DNA of 64,000 nucleotides from Candidatus Poseidoniaceae archaeon (GTDB lineage: Archaea > Thermoplasmatota > Poseidoniia > Poseidoniales > Poseidoniaceae). Shown here in pieces: positions 31,253-41,600 of the stretch. The notes below the pieces were generated by a model that ran no database searches, was not told the origin of the DNA, and was given only the letters and a program-made list of their open reading frames with translations. The DNA lies in assembly GCA_938030705.1 (NCBI GenBank), contig CALHIR010000027.1, positions 1 to 64,000 of the forward strand, in the 5' to 3' direction. Both the position numbers and the translations under genes were made by a program. Within the stretch, counting starts at the first letter, position 1, and each line of letters opens with the position of its first letter.

Positions 31253-34059
31253 TCATCGCCTCCCATGTGGCGCTGTTCTTTTTTCAGCCACGCCCGGCCA
31301 GCAAACCCGAGTTCTGCCAACTGCTCTGGCAGGGGTTCATCTGCTTCTCGCCATCCTTCGACCTGCTCTGCCAACGGCCGGTCCGGGTCAAACCCGAACA
31401 AAACCCCGTTGACATACGCTGATGTATCCTCACTGCGCTGTCGCAAACGGTCGCGTTCCCGGTGTTCATCGCTGCGAGCAACGAGGACCTTCTGGAGGGG
31501 GCCGTGCTTCAATCGAGGCGATTCGATGGCTTCGGCATCATCAAGACCGTGCTGTTTGAGGTGCTTCTCAATGCCGGCATACACCACGTCGGGCGTGAGT
31601 GGGAGGTCCCTCAGCCGAATGCCAATGGCATCGTAAACGGCGTTGACCACCGCAGGGAGAATTGGGAGAAGGGGGCCTTCGCCGGCTTCTTTGGCACCAA
31701 ATGGCCCTTCAGGGTCGCTGGATTCCACAATGATGGCTTCCACATGAGGCATTTCATGAACGCTGGGAATTTTGTATTCTAACAGGTTGGCGTTTTGCAA
31801 GTGGCCTGTACGGCCGTAGACCATTTTCTCGGTCAGAACTTGCCCAAGTCCCATGTGGCAGGAACCGATGATCTGGCCTTTCACCGCCAGAGGATTCAGG
31901 GCTTTACCGCAATCATGGGCCGCCCAAACATTCGTGCAGGAAACCAAACCGGTCTCGACATCAACATCAACTTCTGCAACGTAAGCAGAAAACGAATAAG
32001 CCGGGGCAAGGCCGGCTGCTGCCCCTTTGTGAACTCCACCCATCGGAGGTGAGCGATAGGCCCCTCGAGCGATGAGTGCGCCGGTATCAGCCTGGGCTTT
32101 GTGCAAGGCTTGGAGATAGGATACGCCGACGGCCGGGTCGTGTTTGTAGTAGATGCGACGGTCGTTGAGCACCAACACGTTCGGATGATAGCCCAACATT
32201 TCCCAAGCTGCTTTCAGCAATTGGTCCCGGATTCCAATAGCGGCTCGGATGGCCGCATTGGCGTTCATGAAGGTGACTCGGCTAGAATACGAGCCGAGGT
32301 CAACGGGGCTCGTGTCGCTTTCATGACTACGAACATGAATCATTTCGATGGGCAGGGCCAGAACCTCCGCCACCACTTGGGCAACGGCCGTGGTTGACCC
32401 TTGGCCGATGTCGGCTGCCCCGGTGTGCACCGTCACACCGCCATCCATGTCAACTTGAATGTGAACCGTGGCGTGTGGGAAATTCTTCGGATCCCAATGG
32501 ATGGGAAGGCCCGAGCCTGAGATGAAGAAACCACAACCAATACCTATGCCTTTTCCAAGCGGAAGTTGGCGGAACTTGCTGTCCCAATCCGACCCCTCGC
32601 GGACCCGCTCGAGTGCTTCTCGCATTCCGTTGGAGGTGATGCGGAAACCGCTGATGGTTCGGCTGTGTGGAGGGAGTAGGTTGGCCAATCGGAGGTCGAT
32701 AGGATCGACCTTCATCGATTCAGCCATTTCGTCAAGGCCAACTTCAACGGCGCAACGCGTGTTAACGGCCCCGTGACCCCGCATGGCTCCGGAAGCGGGT
32801 TTATTCGTCCAAACCCTCGCTCCCGTGTAGTGGAACGAACCCAACTCGTAGGGAGCAGTAGCCAGTACCCCGTTGTAATAGGAGGTGACGTGGCCAAAGG
32901 AAGCAAAACCCCCGCCGTCGATGAGTGCGTCGATATCAAAGCCGGAAATCCGGCCGGATTCATCGGCCGTCATCTTGACATCGATGTGGCTGGGGTGGCG
33001 TCCTCGGTTGATCCAGTACACCTCCTCACGGTCAAAGGTGATGCGAACAGGCCGGCCCGCTTTGCGCGCCAACAGGGCAGCGCACATCTCGTGAGGGAAG
33101 GGGTCGGATTTACCGCCGAAGCCCCCGCCCACAAAGGTTCTGATGACATTGATCTGATGCATAGGCACATCCAACACCGTTGACAGTGCACGATGGGTGT
33201 AGTGGGGCACCTGCTGGGGCGTGTAGAGTTGAAGCCGTCCGTTTGGGTCCCAGTGCGCCACCACAGCGTGCGGTTCGGTAAACCCGTGGTGAACGCCCGA
33301 CATGGTCCACGAGCCGTGCGAGGAGGCATGCGGTGTTTTGACCAGGGAGCGGTCGCCGAATTCTTGGAACACGCGCTTTTGCACGTTGGTTCGAGCAAGG
33401 TGGTATTTCCCTCGCCAGTGAATGGGCTCGTCGTGATCTTCGAGCCCTTTCTTGGGGTCAAAAACGGGCTCCAATTCTTCCCATTCAATATCAAAAAGAG
33501 AAAGCGCTTCAATGGCAGTAGCTTCGTCCACGGCAGCCACACAAGCGACCAAATCCCCGACGTGTCGGACCTTCTCAACTGCCATGGCATGTTCGTCCTT
33601 GGTCACGGGGAGAACACCAAATCGATTTGGCGCATCCTGGCCGGTGGAGACGGCCACGACCCCGGGGAGGGCTTCAACACGGCTGGTGTCAATGGATTTG
33701 ATGCGAGCGTAATGGTGCGGTGAGCGAAGAATTTTGCCAATCAATTCACCCGGCAGGCGTACGTCATCGCCGTACCAGGCCTGCCCGGTCACCTTTGCGT
33801 TGGAGTCGACCAGTGGAATGGGCTTGCCAACCACGGTACCGGTTCGGTCCCGGTCATGGATATGGTCGCCGGCAGGCTTGGGTTCTTTGCCCCCAACCGT
33901 CTCTGGAATGAAGTCCAAATCCCTCGGTCGCATCTTGGGGTCGCTTCCTCCTGAACCGGGGGGTGGGAAGACCTGCTTTCCTGCGACTCGCTTGCCGTCT
34001 TTGCGCACCTCTGAAGAAGGTGTTCCGGGCTGCTGACGATAACTTCCCATGGTGATCAC
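31249..34059 (-). CDS. Molybdenum hydroxylase large (Mo-pterin) subunit
   Basis: Molybdopterin-binding subunit of 936 residues, longer than the usual 770 or so. About 70 extra residues at the N-terminus are Pro/Gly/Lys-rich, and about 100 extra are at the C-terminus. Core motifs are TFVGGGFGGKSDPFPHE for Mo-cofactor binding, WTNKPASGAMRGHGAVNTR, HTGAADIGQGSTTAVAQVVA, and GPFGAKEAGEGPLLPILPAV carrying the catalytic Glu. These place it in the xanthine dehydrogenase/4-hydroxybenzoyl-CoA reductase family. The start is at 34059, overlapping the small subunit by 4 bases, with an alternative ATG at 34050. The Fe-S subunit precedes it and the FAD subunit follows. The cofactor is probably MCD or MPT, with maturation genes at 43.4-44.9 kb. 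Confidence 0.93.
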   Translation of the reverse strand: MITMGSYRQQPGTPSSEVRKDGKRVAGKQVFPPPGSGGSDPKMRPRDLDFIPETVGGKEPKPAGDHIHDRDRTGTVVGKPIPLVDSNAKVTGQAWYGDDVRLPGELIGKILRSPHHYARIKSIDTSRVEALPGVVAVSTGQDAPNRFGVLPVTKDEHAMAVEKVRHVGDLVACVAAVDEATAIEALSLFDIEWEELEPVFDPKKGLEDHDEPIHWRGKYHLARTNVQKRVFQEFGDRSLVKTPHASSHGSWTMSGVHHGFTEPHAVVAHWDPNGRLQLYTPQQVPHYTHRALSTVLDVPMHQINVIRTFVGGGFGGKSDPFPHEMCAALLARKAGRPVRITFDREEVYWINRGRHPSHIDVKMTADESGRISGFDIDALIDGGGFASFGHVTSYYNGVLATAPYELGSFHYTGARVWTNKPASGAMRGHGAVNTRCAVEVGLDEMAESMKVDPIDLRLANLLPPHSRTISGFRITSNGMREALERVREGSDWDSKFRQLPLGKGIGIGCGFFISGSGLPIHWDPKNFPHATVHIQVDMDGGVTVHTGAADIGQGSTTAVAQVVAEVLALPIEMIHVRSHESDTSPVDLGSYSSRVTFMNANAAIRAAIGIRDQLLKAAWEMLGYHPNVLVLNDRRIYYKHDPAVGVSYLQALHKAQADTGALIARGAYRSPPMGGVHKGAAAGLAPAYSFSAYVAEVDVDVETGLVSCTNVWAAHDCGKALNPLAVKGQIIGSCHMGLGQVLTEKMVYGRTGHLQNANLLEYKIPSVHEMPHVEAIIVESSDPEGPFGAKEAGEGPLLPILPAVVNAVYDAIGIRLRDLPLTPDVVYAGIEKHLKQHGLDDAEAIESPRLKHGPLQKVLVARSDEHRERDRLRQRSEDTSAYVNGVLFGFDPDRPLAEQVEGWREADEPLPEQLAELGFAGRAWLKKEQRHMGGDE

Positions 34060-34658
34060 TTCGCATGGCCAGGCGGCATGGTGGGCTCCTCAGGACCGGA
34101 TGGATGAGGGTCGGGGTGAGGGGCGCTTGCTGGGGCAGGGGCAACGACATCTCCCCGGTGAATGGCGGCGGCGGCCTCAATTGAGTCGATAATCTGCTGA
34201 TACCCTGTGCACCGGCATAGATTTCCCTCGATAGCGCAGGCGATTTCGGTGCGGGTCGGGTTGTCGTTCTCGTTGAGCAAAGCCTGTGAGGCAACCAAGA
34301 AGCCCGGTGTGCAAAAACCACATTGAGAGCCTCCATGGGTGGCAAAACACGTTTGGATGGGAGCAAGGTGTGCTCCATCAGACAGCCCTTCAACCGTGAT
34401 GATATCGGCACTTTGCACTTGACCTGCGAGGGTAAGGCATGATAATTTTGGAACCCCGTCGATCATGACAGTACAACAACCGCAGGTTCCCAGGTCACAA
34501 CCTCGCTTGACACCCAGTGTTCCGACTTTATCTCTGAGTACATCGAGCAGAACAGCATTGCTGGGTGCGAGGACTTCATGGGATTGTCCGTTGACGGTGG
34601 CAGACCACCGTTTGCCCTCCGGCACAGGAATCATCGAAACATGCTCATCGCCCACCAT
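34056..34658 (-). CDS. Molybdenum hydroxylase [2Fe-2S] subunit
   Basis: Small subunit of 200 residues with two [2Fe-2S] centres. The plant-ferredoxin-type site is GCDLGTCGCCTVMIDG plus a later Cys (LSCLTLAG). The helical-domain site is SQCGFCTPGFL followed by EGNLCRCTGYQQIID. The length exceeds the usual 160 because of a Pro/Ala/Gly-rich tail (APAPASAPHPDPHPSGPEEP). Starts at 34658, or at the ATG at 34634 (MIPVPEGKRW), which would fit family lengths better. It is the first gene of a four-gene unit (small, large, FAD, secreted). A possible TATA-like caattatca lies near 34700 on the minus strand. Confidence 0.93.
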   Translation of the reverse strand: MVGDEHVSMIPVPEGKRWSATVNGQSHEVLAPSNAVLLDVLRDKVGTLGVKRGCDLGTCGCCTVMIDGVPKLSCLTLAGQVQSADIITVEGLSDGAHLAPIQTCFATHGGSQCGFCTPGFLVASQALLNENDNPTRTEIACAIEGNLCRCTGYQQIIDSIEAAAAIHRGDVVAPAPASAPHPDPHPSGPEEPTMPPGHAK

Positions 34659-34739
34659 GGTCGTCCCTGCTTCTGCGTAGGCCCTTCACCCTTTGATAAT
34701 TGGGGGTAGGCGACCTCATTTTGAACGAGTACGGCCTGT

Positions 34740-35906
34740 TCACTCTTCCTCGTTCTCTTTGAGGGAACGAAGCTCCCCCTCATTCCCCCCCGATGCCTTG
34801 GCGAGCAGGGGAAGAGATTTTTCTTCATATTCTATAGAATCGCCCCCTGAGGCGCCATAAGGCCCTAGCCTGAAATCACTTTCTCGTTCTTCGATAGCGT
34901 TGCGGAGAACAAGCCCATGATATACACGGAGTTTTCGCGACTTGACCAAATCATTGACCACTTTTTCCACTTCTTGGAGGCCCTGGATCGTGGAACATGA
35001 TTCAATGGATTCAAGGCACCGATTGTACTCTTGCCGACGAGAATAGAAAAGGCCCAAGTACGCTGGAATCAACAGAAAGAGAATGACGAATTCCTCGAAT
35101 ACAATTTCGCTCACTACGGAAACCGAAATCTCGGTGTAGTCGATGTCGTATTCAAAACTGAACGACCCTGGTCCAAGACCTCCGGTGTAGAAAATGCCGG
35201 TGTTTGCGCCAAAATACATCGTAAAAGGCGTATTTTCATCGTCGAAGATATCCGAGCCTCGGTCGATTTCAACATAGTCGGGCCAACCGTCGTTGTCATT
35301 ATCTGGGTCAAGGACATCAGGGATTGTGTCCTGGTCAGCATCTGGCGGTGTTGAATCTGGATTGTAAGGATCGTAAAGGATGGTCCCCGACGAAGCGGAC
35401 CGCTCCATCTCATTTCGGATACCATCGCCGTCAGCGTCATCATCGTATTCATCGGGGAGGAAATCACCGTCAATGTCCGAACACCCCTTGAGGCGAATTT
35501 TACTTTTTCCGTAGATGTTCGGGCAATTATCACTCAAAGGATGGAGGCCTTGGTCGGCGTAGCCGTCGCCATCGGCATCAGACCAAATCTCGGGAATCTC
35601 AGGCCAAACATCCAGCTCATCGGGAGAACCATCACCGTCCATATCGGGATCAGCCACGTCGCCGACCCCATCGCCGTCGAGGTCGCGATGTTCTGAGGCA
35701 TTGTCCGGGAAGGCATCGGCACCCATGCTCTCGTTCCACCCTTCATCAGGGTCGGACCAACCGTCTCCATCTGAATCCAAACATCCATTTCGATCCTCCG
35801 TGGAATCACCCGAGGCACACGTTGTCGTATCGCCCGACTGGGCCGAAACAGGAACAAGCAGAGACAAAGCGAGAACAAAAAACAAGACTCGTTTCACTGC
35901 ATTCAT
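34740..35906 (-). CDS. Calcium-binding TSP3-repeat surface protein with cytosolic tail
   Basis: Protein of 388 residues. A signal peptide (RVLFFVLALSLLVPVSAQS) precedes about 190 residues of Asp-rich thrombospondin-type-3-like repeats (DSDGDGWSDPDEGW, DLDGDGVGDVADPDMDGDG, DADGDGYADQG and similar). These repeats bind Ca2+ in homologous proteins. A membrane helix (EIVFEEFVILFLLIPAYLGLF) follows near residue 270. About 100 polar residues then lie in the cytosol (RRQEYNRCLESIESCSTIQG and onward), predicted helical. The cytosolic part could relay or anchor, but I do not recognise it. Its base composition is more AT-rich than that of neighbouring enzymes. It is a single gene divergent from the lipoprotein at 36029. 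Confidence 0.8.
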   Translation of the reverse strand: MNAVKRVLFFVLALSLLVPVSAQSGDTTTCASGDSTEDRNGCLDSDGDGWSDPDEGWNESMGADAFPDNASEHRDLDGDGVGDVADPDMDGDGSPDELDVWPEIPEIWSDADGDGYADQGLHPLSDNCPNIYGKSKIRLKGCSDIDGDFLPDEYDDDADGDGIRNEMERSASSGTILYDPYNPDSTPPDADQDTIPDVLDPDNDNDGWPDYVEIDRGSDIFDDENTPFTMYFGANTGIFYTGGLGPGSFSFEYDIDYTEISVSVVSEIVFEEFVILFLLIPAYLGLFYSRRQEYNRCLESIESCSTIQGLQEVEKVVNDLVKSRKLRVYHGLVLRNAIEERESDFRLGPYGASGGDSIEYEEKSLPLLAKASGGNEGELRSLKENEEE

Positions 35907-36028
35907 GGACCGTCCATCTTGCCAGACCTAATGGCTTTTGTTCCCTGCAAAGGTGAACGGTGGAAAAGTGACAATCTTCGTGACTACAGGCGGAAGGTTT
36001 GAAAAAGCAACGCACTGAAATATACACC

Positions 36029-36562
36029 ATGGCCAAAATAAACACCCTCGTCCTCATCCTTCTTGTCCTCGCCCCGTTGTCTGGGTGCACCGGGGACGAG
36101 GAAGAAACAACCCCCCTGTTCCCAAACTTTTCAGAGGTGGCCGATAACAGCCAAACCTACGATAACGACCGCATGGCTGGAAATGCATTCATTGTGGTCT
36201 TTTCCGCAGAATGGTGCAACAACCCATGCTACACCACCATGCATGCCATTTGGAATGCACAAGCGGAACTCCCCGTTTTGGTCATGTCCACCGACCCGGC
36301 AGACGGTGCAGGTGGCTTGACCTTGAGCGAGTGGCATGACTCAGCCAACGCCCACGATGATGAGGGCGAAGACACGGGGGTTGAACTCTCGACCTACGCC
36401 TTCATGAAAGGCAGCGATGTGGCCAAATCTCTCGATATCACCCGCCCGGGCTCGCTCGCTTTCGTGAACGAGGTTGGAGAAATCACCTATCTTCATGAGG
36501 GACGCATGGACGACTCCGCCGAGATCCTCGAGAAATGGAACGAAGCCAACGGTTCCGCTTGA
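36029..36562 (+). CDS. Thioredoxin-like lipoprotein
   Basis: Lipoprotein of 177 residues from the ATG at 36029 (MAKINTLVLILLVLAPLSGC). A TTG at 35999 is in frame but unlikely. The lipobox LSGC places a lipid-bearing Cys at about residue 20. The mature part has a thioredoxin-like opening strand (AFIVVFSAEWCNNPCYTTMH) with a WCxxxC rather than WCxxC spacing. It also has a Pro strand (DITRPGSLAFVNEVGEITYLHEG) consistent with a thioredoxin fold. The widened Cys spacing means it may not be an ordinary disulfide reductase. It stands alone, convergent with the subtilase gene (5 bases between stops). Confidence 0.72.
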   Translation: MAKINTLVLILLVLAPLSGCTGDEEETTPLFPNFSEVADNSQTYDNDRMAGNAFIVVFSAEWCNNPCYTTMHAIWNAQAELPVLVMSTDPADGAGGLTLSEWHDSANAHDDEGEDTGVELSTYAFMKGSDVAKSLDITRPGSLAFVNEVGEITYLHEGRMDDSAEILEKWNEANGSA

Positions 36563-36567
36563 AACCG

Positions 36568-38547
36568 TCACTCAAGCAATTCTGCTTGCTCAACAACGGC
36601 CTCAATGTCGTGGTCTGGCTGAGTCCAGTCAATGACTTCCACCTGTGCTGATTCCTCAGCTTTGTTGAGAACGATCATGCCCATAATGAGCAGCAGCACA
36701 AGGAACAAAAGTGCCCCAGGCGCCACCCAAGCTGGCAAATCACCAAACAATCCATCGCCATCGCCTTCCCCAAAGGACTTGGCATTGGCCGTGTCCATCA
36801 ACATGACGTTCACCGACACGAGGGAGGTGGAGGAGTGGCCTCCACTTTCATTGGCCACCAATCCTCGGAGAGAGAGGGTGTGGTTTCCTTCTACTTCAAT
36901 GCCAGGAAGGTGTTCGAGTTGGTGGACGATGGTTTTCAGGTCCAAGGATGCGGTACGGTCGCCCTCAGAGAAGGTGTGAAGGTTCGCCCAGTCATCTCGG
37001 AGGTGGTTACTTCGCCACTGGAGTGTGTCGACATAGTCGCTGAGGTCAATATCAATACCCCCTCCCGGAGAGAGATGGATGCGGTCGTCCTCACCGGCCT
37101 CGGTTTGAACGAGGATGGAGACGGAGGTGTCAAGTTGATAATCACGTTGGGCGGCCTCCATAACAGCAGCCAAGGCCTCTACATGACCGTGGCCGTAGAC
37201 GTTGTTTTGCCGGTTCTTGGGCAGTGCATCTTCGGGACACGGTTGGTTGCCCCCCATGTAGTGGCATTGCCTGTAAGTGGCTGTTTCCTGCAAAATATTT
37301 CTGACGTCAAACGGTGACAAATCTGGATTGGCTTGCAGCATCAAGGCGACGGTACCGGCAACACCGGGCGTGGCCATGCTCGTGCCGCTGAAGGCAACAT
37401 AGCCATCGCCGGAGTTGTGCTGAGCAGACATAACATCAGAGCCAACAAAGGCGATGTTCGGTTTGACCCTCAGTTCCTCAGTTGGCCCCTCGCTGCTGTA
37501 TTCAGCAATGGCGGTGTTCTTGTTTAGAGCCCCAACCGTGATGACATCTTCGGCCGAACCCGGCGTCCCAATGGTTCCTGGGCCCGCCGTGTTTCCTGCT
37601 GCAATGAGCATGCTGATGCCTGCACGGACCATCTCGTTGGCATAGCGGTTCACGCTGTCTTCTTCAGCAGAGGTCCATTCGATCGGGCCTGGTCCACCGA
37701 GACTCATCGAGGCGGCACGGATATTGTACTCGAAACGATGGTCAACCGTCCATTGCATGCCAGCCATAACGGTGGCAAAACTTCCAGAGCCGCCTGCATC
37801 CAAGACCTTCACACCCACAAGGAAAGCTTGTGGCGCCATGCCGGGATGATCGTAGGTGGGCGCACCCGTTCCTGCCACTGTACCCGCACAATGGGTGCCG
37901 TGACCTTGGTCGTCGTAAGCCTGGATTTCGGTTCCGTTGGTTTTTCCAGGATTGTTGACCGCATCATAGAAAGCGATGACCTTGGGGTCGTTGGTGCTGT
38001 TATCGTCGTCCAAATCGTCAAGGCCGACGTGCAGGCTGTCAATACCCGTGTCAATGACCGCAACGGTGACGCCAGAACCGTCGTATCCGGTTTGTTGCTG
38101 AGCGAGGTCCACCTCGTGAATCACAGCTGCATCGCCGTTTTGCACCTGGAGAATGCCGTCAAGTTCCAACATGACCACGCCGGGCAGCGTGGTTGCCTCG
38201 AGAATCATATCGTGAGGAATGCGACCTGCAACGGCGTCGATGAGCGGAAGGTTCCACTGGTGGACATAACCAACCTCACGCTCGAGCATAGCGATATCTG
38301 TCTCGGTTGGCGTGTGGTCAAAATCCACGATGAGCGGGAGGGTGTTTGCTTCATCCAAGAAAAGTGGGTGGTCGTGATATTTTTCCACCATGTCAGCAAT
38401 TTTGTTGCTGTTTTTGTCCATGTTGGTCGTCTTCCACCACTCCTCCTCACTGGGCGTGGGCTCCGAGGAATGGACCGGCATGGCTGCAGCCAAGGCGGGC
38501 GTGAGCATTATACAAAAGCAAAACACAGTAAGAAGCGAGCGTTTCAT
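36568..38547 (-). CDS. Secreted subtilisin-like serine protease with C-terminal anchor
   Basis: S8-family protease of 659 residues from the ATG at 38547 (MKRSLLTVFCFCIMLTPALA), with GGAGAG upstream. The signal peptide spans about 1-22, and an inhibitor-like prodomain lies around 70-150. The catalytic triad lies in VAVIDTGIDSLH (Asp at about 165), GHGTHCAGTVAGTG (His at about 218) and FSGTSMATPGVAGTVALMLQ (Ser at about 388). A C-terminal beta domain (470-610) precedes a membrane helix (WVAPGALLFLVLLLIMGMIV). An acidic cytosolic tail follows. It probably degrades extracellular proteins or processes surface proteins at the cell envelope. Divergent from the giant membrane protein across a 149-base intergenic region. 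Confidence 0.94.
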   Translation of the reverse strand: MKRSLLTVFCFCIMLTPALAAAMPVHSSEPTPSEEEWWKTTNMDKNSNKIADMVEKYHDHPLFLDEANTLPLIVDFDHTPTETDIAMLEREVGYVHQWNLPLIDAVAGRIPHDMILEATTLPGVVMLELDGILQVQNGDAAVIHEVDLAQQQTGYDGSGVTVAVIDTGIDSLHVGLDDLDDDNSTNDPKVIAFYDAVNNPGKTNGTEIQAYDDQGHGTHCAGTVAGTGAPTYDHPGMAPQAFLVGVKVLDAGGSGSFATVMAGMQWTVDHRFEYNIRAASMSLGGPGPIEWTSAEEDSVNRYANEMVRAGISMLIAAGNTAGPGTIGTPGSAEDVITVGALNKNTAIAEYSSEGPTEELRVKPNIAFVGSDVMSAQHNSGDGYVAFSGTSMATPGVAGTVALMLQANPDLSPFDVRNILQETATYRQCHYMGGNQPCPEDALPKNRQNNVYGHGHVEALAAVMEAAQRDYQLDTSVSILVQTEAGEDDRIHLSPGGGIDIDLSDYVDTLQWRSNHLRDDWANLHTFSEGDRTASLDLKTIVHQLEHLPGIEVEGNHTLSLRGLVANESGGHSSTSLVSVNVMLMDTANAKSFGEGDGDGLFGDLPAWVAPGALLFLVLLLIMGMIVLNKAEESAQVEVIDWTQPDHDIEAVVEQAELLE

Positions 38548-38665
38548 GTATTTCTCTCCAAGACATCCGAGCCCCCAGCAGGTCTTCAAGTCATTGGAGT
38601 CCCGTTTAGGGCGGTTGAACAGCATTCGTTAGAAACATCCACGAAAAAGAATCATTCACGGGTGA

Positions 38666-38675
38666 AGTATTAAGT
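38666..38675 (+). promoter_or_regulatory. TATA-like element before the giant membrane-protein gene
   Basis: The sequence agtattaagt lies 22-31 bases before the ATG at 38697, the distance expected for a leaderless archaeal transcript. The flanking region is AT-rich. Called by eye. Confidence 0.4.
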
Positions 38676-38696
38676 GTGGATTGAAGTTAATTGTTT

Positions 38697-41600
38697 ATGA
38701 TTGACATGGCTGCACCAGCGAGAAAAACAGCACCCTCGAGGCCTCGAGCAAGACCAGCGCCATCCTCGGGCCTTTCCGGCGGAGTTATCGAAGGCGCCAA
38801 TACAGCCCAAGAGAGCATCACTCTTGTGCGACCGAACCAAAGCATGAAGCGGGACGATTTGTTGTTGATGAAACTCTCACAAATCGTCATGATGGGCATC
38901 GGGTTTCTCTCCATTTGGGGCGGTGTGTTCAGCGTTGCCTTCGATGAAGACGCCACCAATCAGAATTTTTTGGTCTTATTCGTTGGTGGTTTGGCCTCGT
39001 TCTTGGTCTCCATTGGCTTGATTGAACTCCAATCGAAGAAGAACGGATATCGGCTCAAGGACATCCAGAACTATTTCCTCGGCATCGCCTTTTTCTTTTC
39101 AACCGTTGGTGTCCTTTGGGGTACGCGTTTCATGATGGGTTTTGCCACAGGAACATTGGAACTTGATTGGTTTGGATTACCCGAAAACTACACTGAGGTT
39201 GATTGGTCACCCAATGCGAACGGAATCTACGCTCAAACAATCACCTGTCTGCTTTTGACGTTCGGTCATTTCCTTCTCCTCAAGCGATACAGTGGCGACA
39301 CAAGTTTCGGCTGGGGCGTCGCTACCTACGCCCCCATGGCCGTTCTCATCGCTGGCGTTGGCCCTTGGATCCGATGGTCGAATGATGTGGTCAGTTGGGA
39401 ACTGGGTGTTGCCATTGTCTTGATTTCCTTCGTGTCAATGGAAATGGCACTCCGCTCAAACAGGGCGCTCAATTTTGTTGTGGTAGCTGTCGCAGCTTGT
39501 ATCGTCCCCATCATCTATGAAACGCTCAACAGCAATGCACCCGATGACGGCATGGGTGGGGCGCTTTCTTTGATGGTATTCATCATCGCCATGCAAGGCT
39601 ATTATGCCTCTCGCCAAGACCTCCGCAAAGAGGTCATGGAGCGGGCCTCTGCTGTGCTGATTGGCACCGTGGTCGTGGCGATTGCCCTCGCACGAACCGA
39701 GCCTGATTTCAACCTCATCCTGGGCCCGTTCCGCGCAAGCGATTACCCTGAACTCGCGGCGTATGTGAACATCCCTGTCGCCCTGTGGGTCACGGTTTTG
39801 CTGGCCTATTTCCCCGCTGTCCTACAGCAACGCGTGCCATGGATGCCCGTAGGCCTTGCTGTGGCGCTTGCGGTCCTACCTCCCGAAGCCTCCACGGTTC
39901 CTTGGGTGCTCAGCATGATCGTGATTCCCTACATGGTGTTCATCTCAAAGGTCGCACGCCAATGGGTCATCAACATCACCATCCTCGCCTTCAGCGGTTC
40001 GTACTTGCTCTCGGATTGGGCCGGTATAGCAGCCGACCTGTCGGCGAAGGAGACGTACGGTGGTACATGGCTTCACATCCTCCTTCCAATTTTCCTTGTG
40101 GCCGTGTCAGAAGCAGGACGTCGAACGGCGAAACTGGAGACAAGCACCAGCCTGGCCATGCTCGGGTCCGTCGTACTGTCACGAGCCGTCTTGGACCCCG
40201 AGTGGTTTTTGCCCTGGCTCTTGGTTGCTTACATGGCCTTCATGAGTTACAGCATCATGCTGCAATATCCTTCACCGAACATGAAACAACGAAAAGACAT
40301 CACCTTGGCCCTCATCTTCACGTCCATAACGGTCTTGCTTCTCGCCGCCTTGGACAACCTCAAACTCCCCCCTAGTTCTTTCTTTGATGGTTTTGTTGAG
40401 ATGGGGTTGCGACCACAATTCTTCGTTGTTAGCGTCGTGTTGTATTTGCTCGCAGCAAAAGCGGCCTCGAAGGAACTGGATGTCGGCTCAATCTATGCTT
40501 GGCTCCTTCAAGGCAACCAAGATGAGTTGATTTACAACGCAGAGACAAACGCTTGGGAAATGAGGGACTCGAAAGGAGAAAACTTCGATCATGCCGTTGA
40601 ATCCGCAGAACTCACGACACTTGCCAGATTCAGTCTCCTCTCGTCGCTGGTCATGTTCACCTTCTCCATCAGCGACGTCAACGCCTCCACGTGGGCCGAC
40701 CAGCCGGCCCTGGTTCTCCTCATGGTCATCCCTGTGGGCATGCTCATTCGAGAGGTGCTTGCTATGGACAGCATCAGTTCAGCGACCCGTGCTACCGCCG
40801 TCACCCTGTTGGTATTGATCGCTGCACCCCTTTCGTTTGCGCTTGGCCTTGAGGTATGGGGTACTTCAGCGGACATCCGCACCTCAAACGTCATGCTCGA
40901 CGCCATTCTCGTCAGCGCACCGCTCATTGTGAACACCGCCATTGCCCGCCGAGGGTTGGACAAGGGTGAAGTTGACAGAATGAGCGACGGTGTTGCCTAT
41001 GTGATGCTCATCGTGCTGGCCATGCTCGATACATCAGGTGGCCTTCTTTTGATTCCAATCCTGACCCTGGTCACGGTCCGTGTCATTCAATACCGGTACT
41101 ATCTGTTGCTCTCATTCATGCCCATTGTGCTCCTTGTCTTGAGCGATGGTTGGTATTCTCACGGTTTGTTCAGCGCTTTCTTGGAAAGCATTCCTGAGAA
41201 CATCAGAACCTATCTCCTCGATAATCACGCTGGACCATTCCCCGCCTTTATTGGATTGACCATCGGCACACAAATGCTCTTTGGGTTGTCTCGACTCTAC
41301 ACCTCAAAAGACGAAGAATTGGAATCGAGTTTCACCATGTTCATCATGGCCCTTTGGTTGATCGTCGCCTTGTTCAGCAGCGTCCCCGACGGATACTGGC
41401 TCCCCACGTTGGCCTCTGTGGTGTTACTCCCCTACTTCTGGTACACCAACAACAGTCAGACGTTTCCTTACATGCTCGGCGTGCTGTTTGTATCCCTTTA
41501 CATTGGATTCTCACTCAGTGAGACGTTCCAACCCATCACTGAAGCCGATGCCATTGGTTGGAGCGGTATGCTCACCGGATTGACGGCAAGCGGGATGGCC

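Noticed and set aside
37738-38673. Plus-strand open frame of 311 codons
   Set aside because: Antisense of the subtilase gene, whose catalytic motifs and signal peptide prove the other strand.
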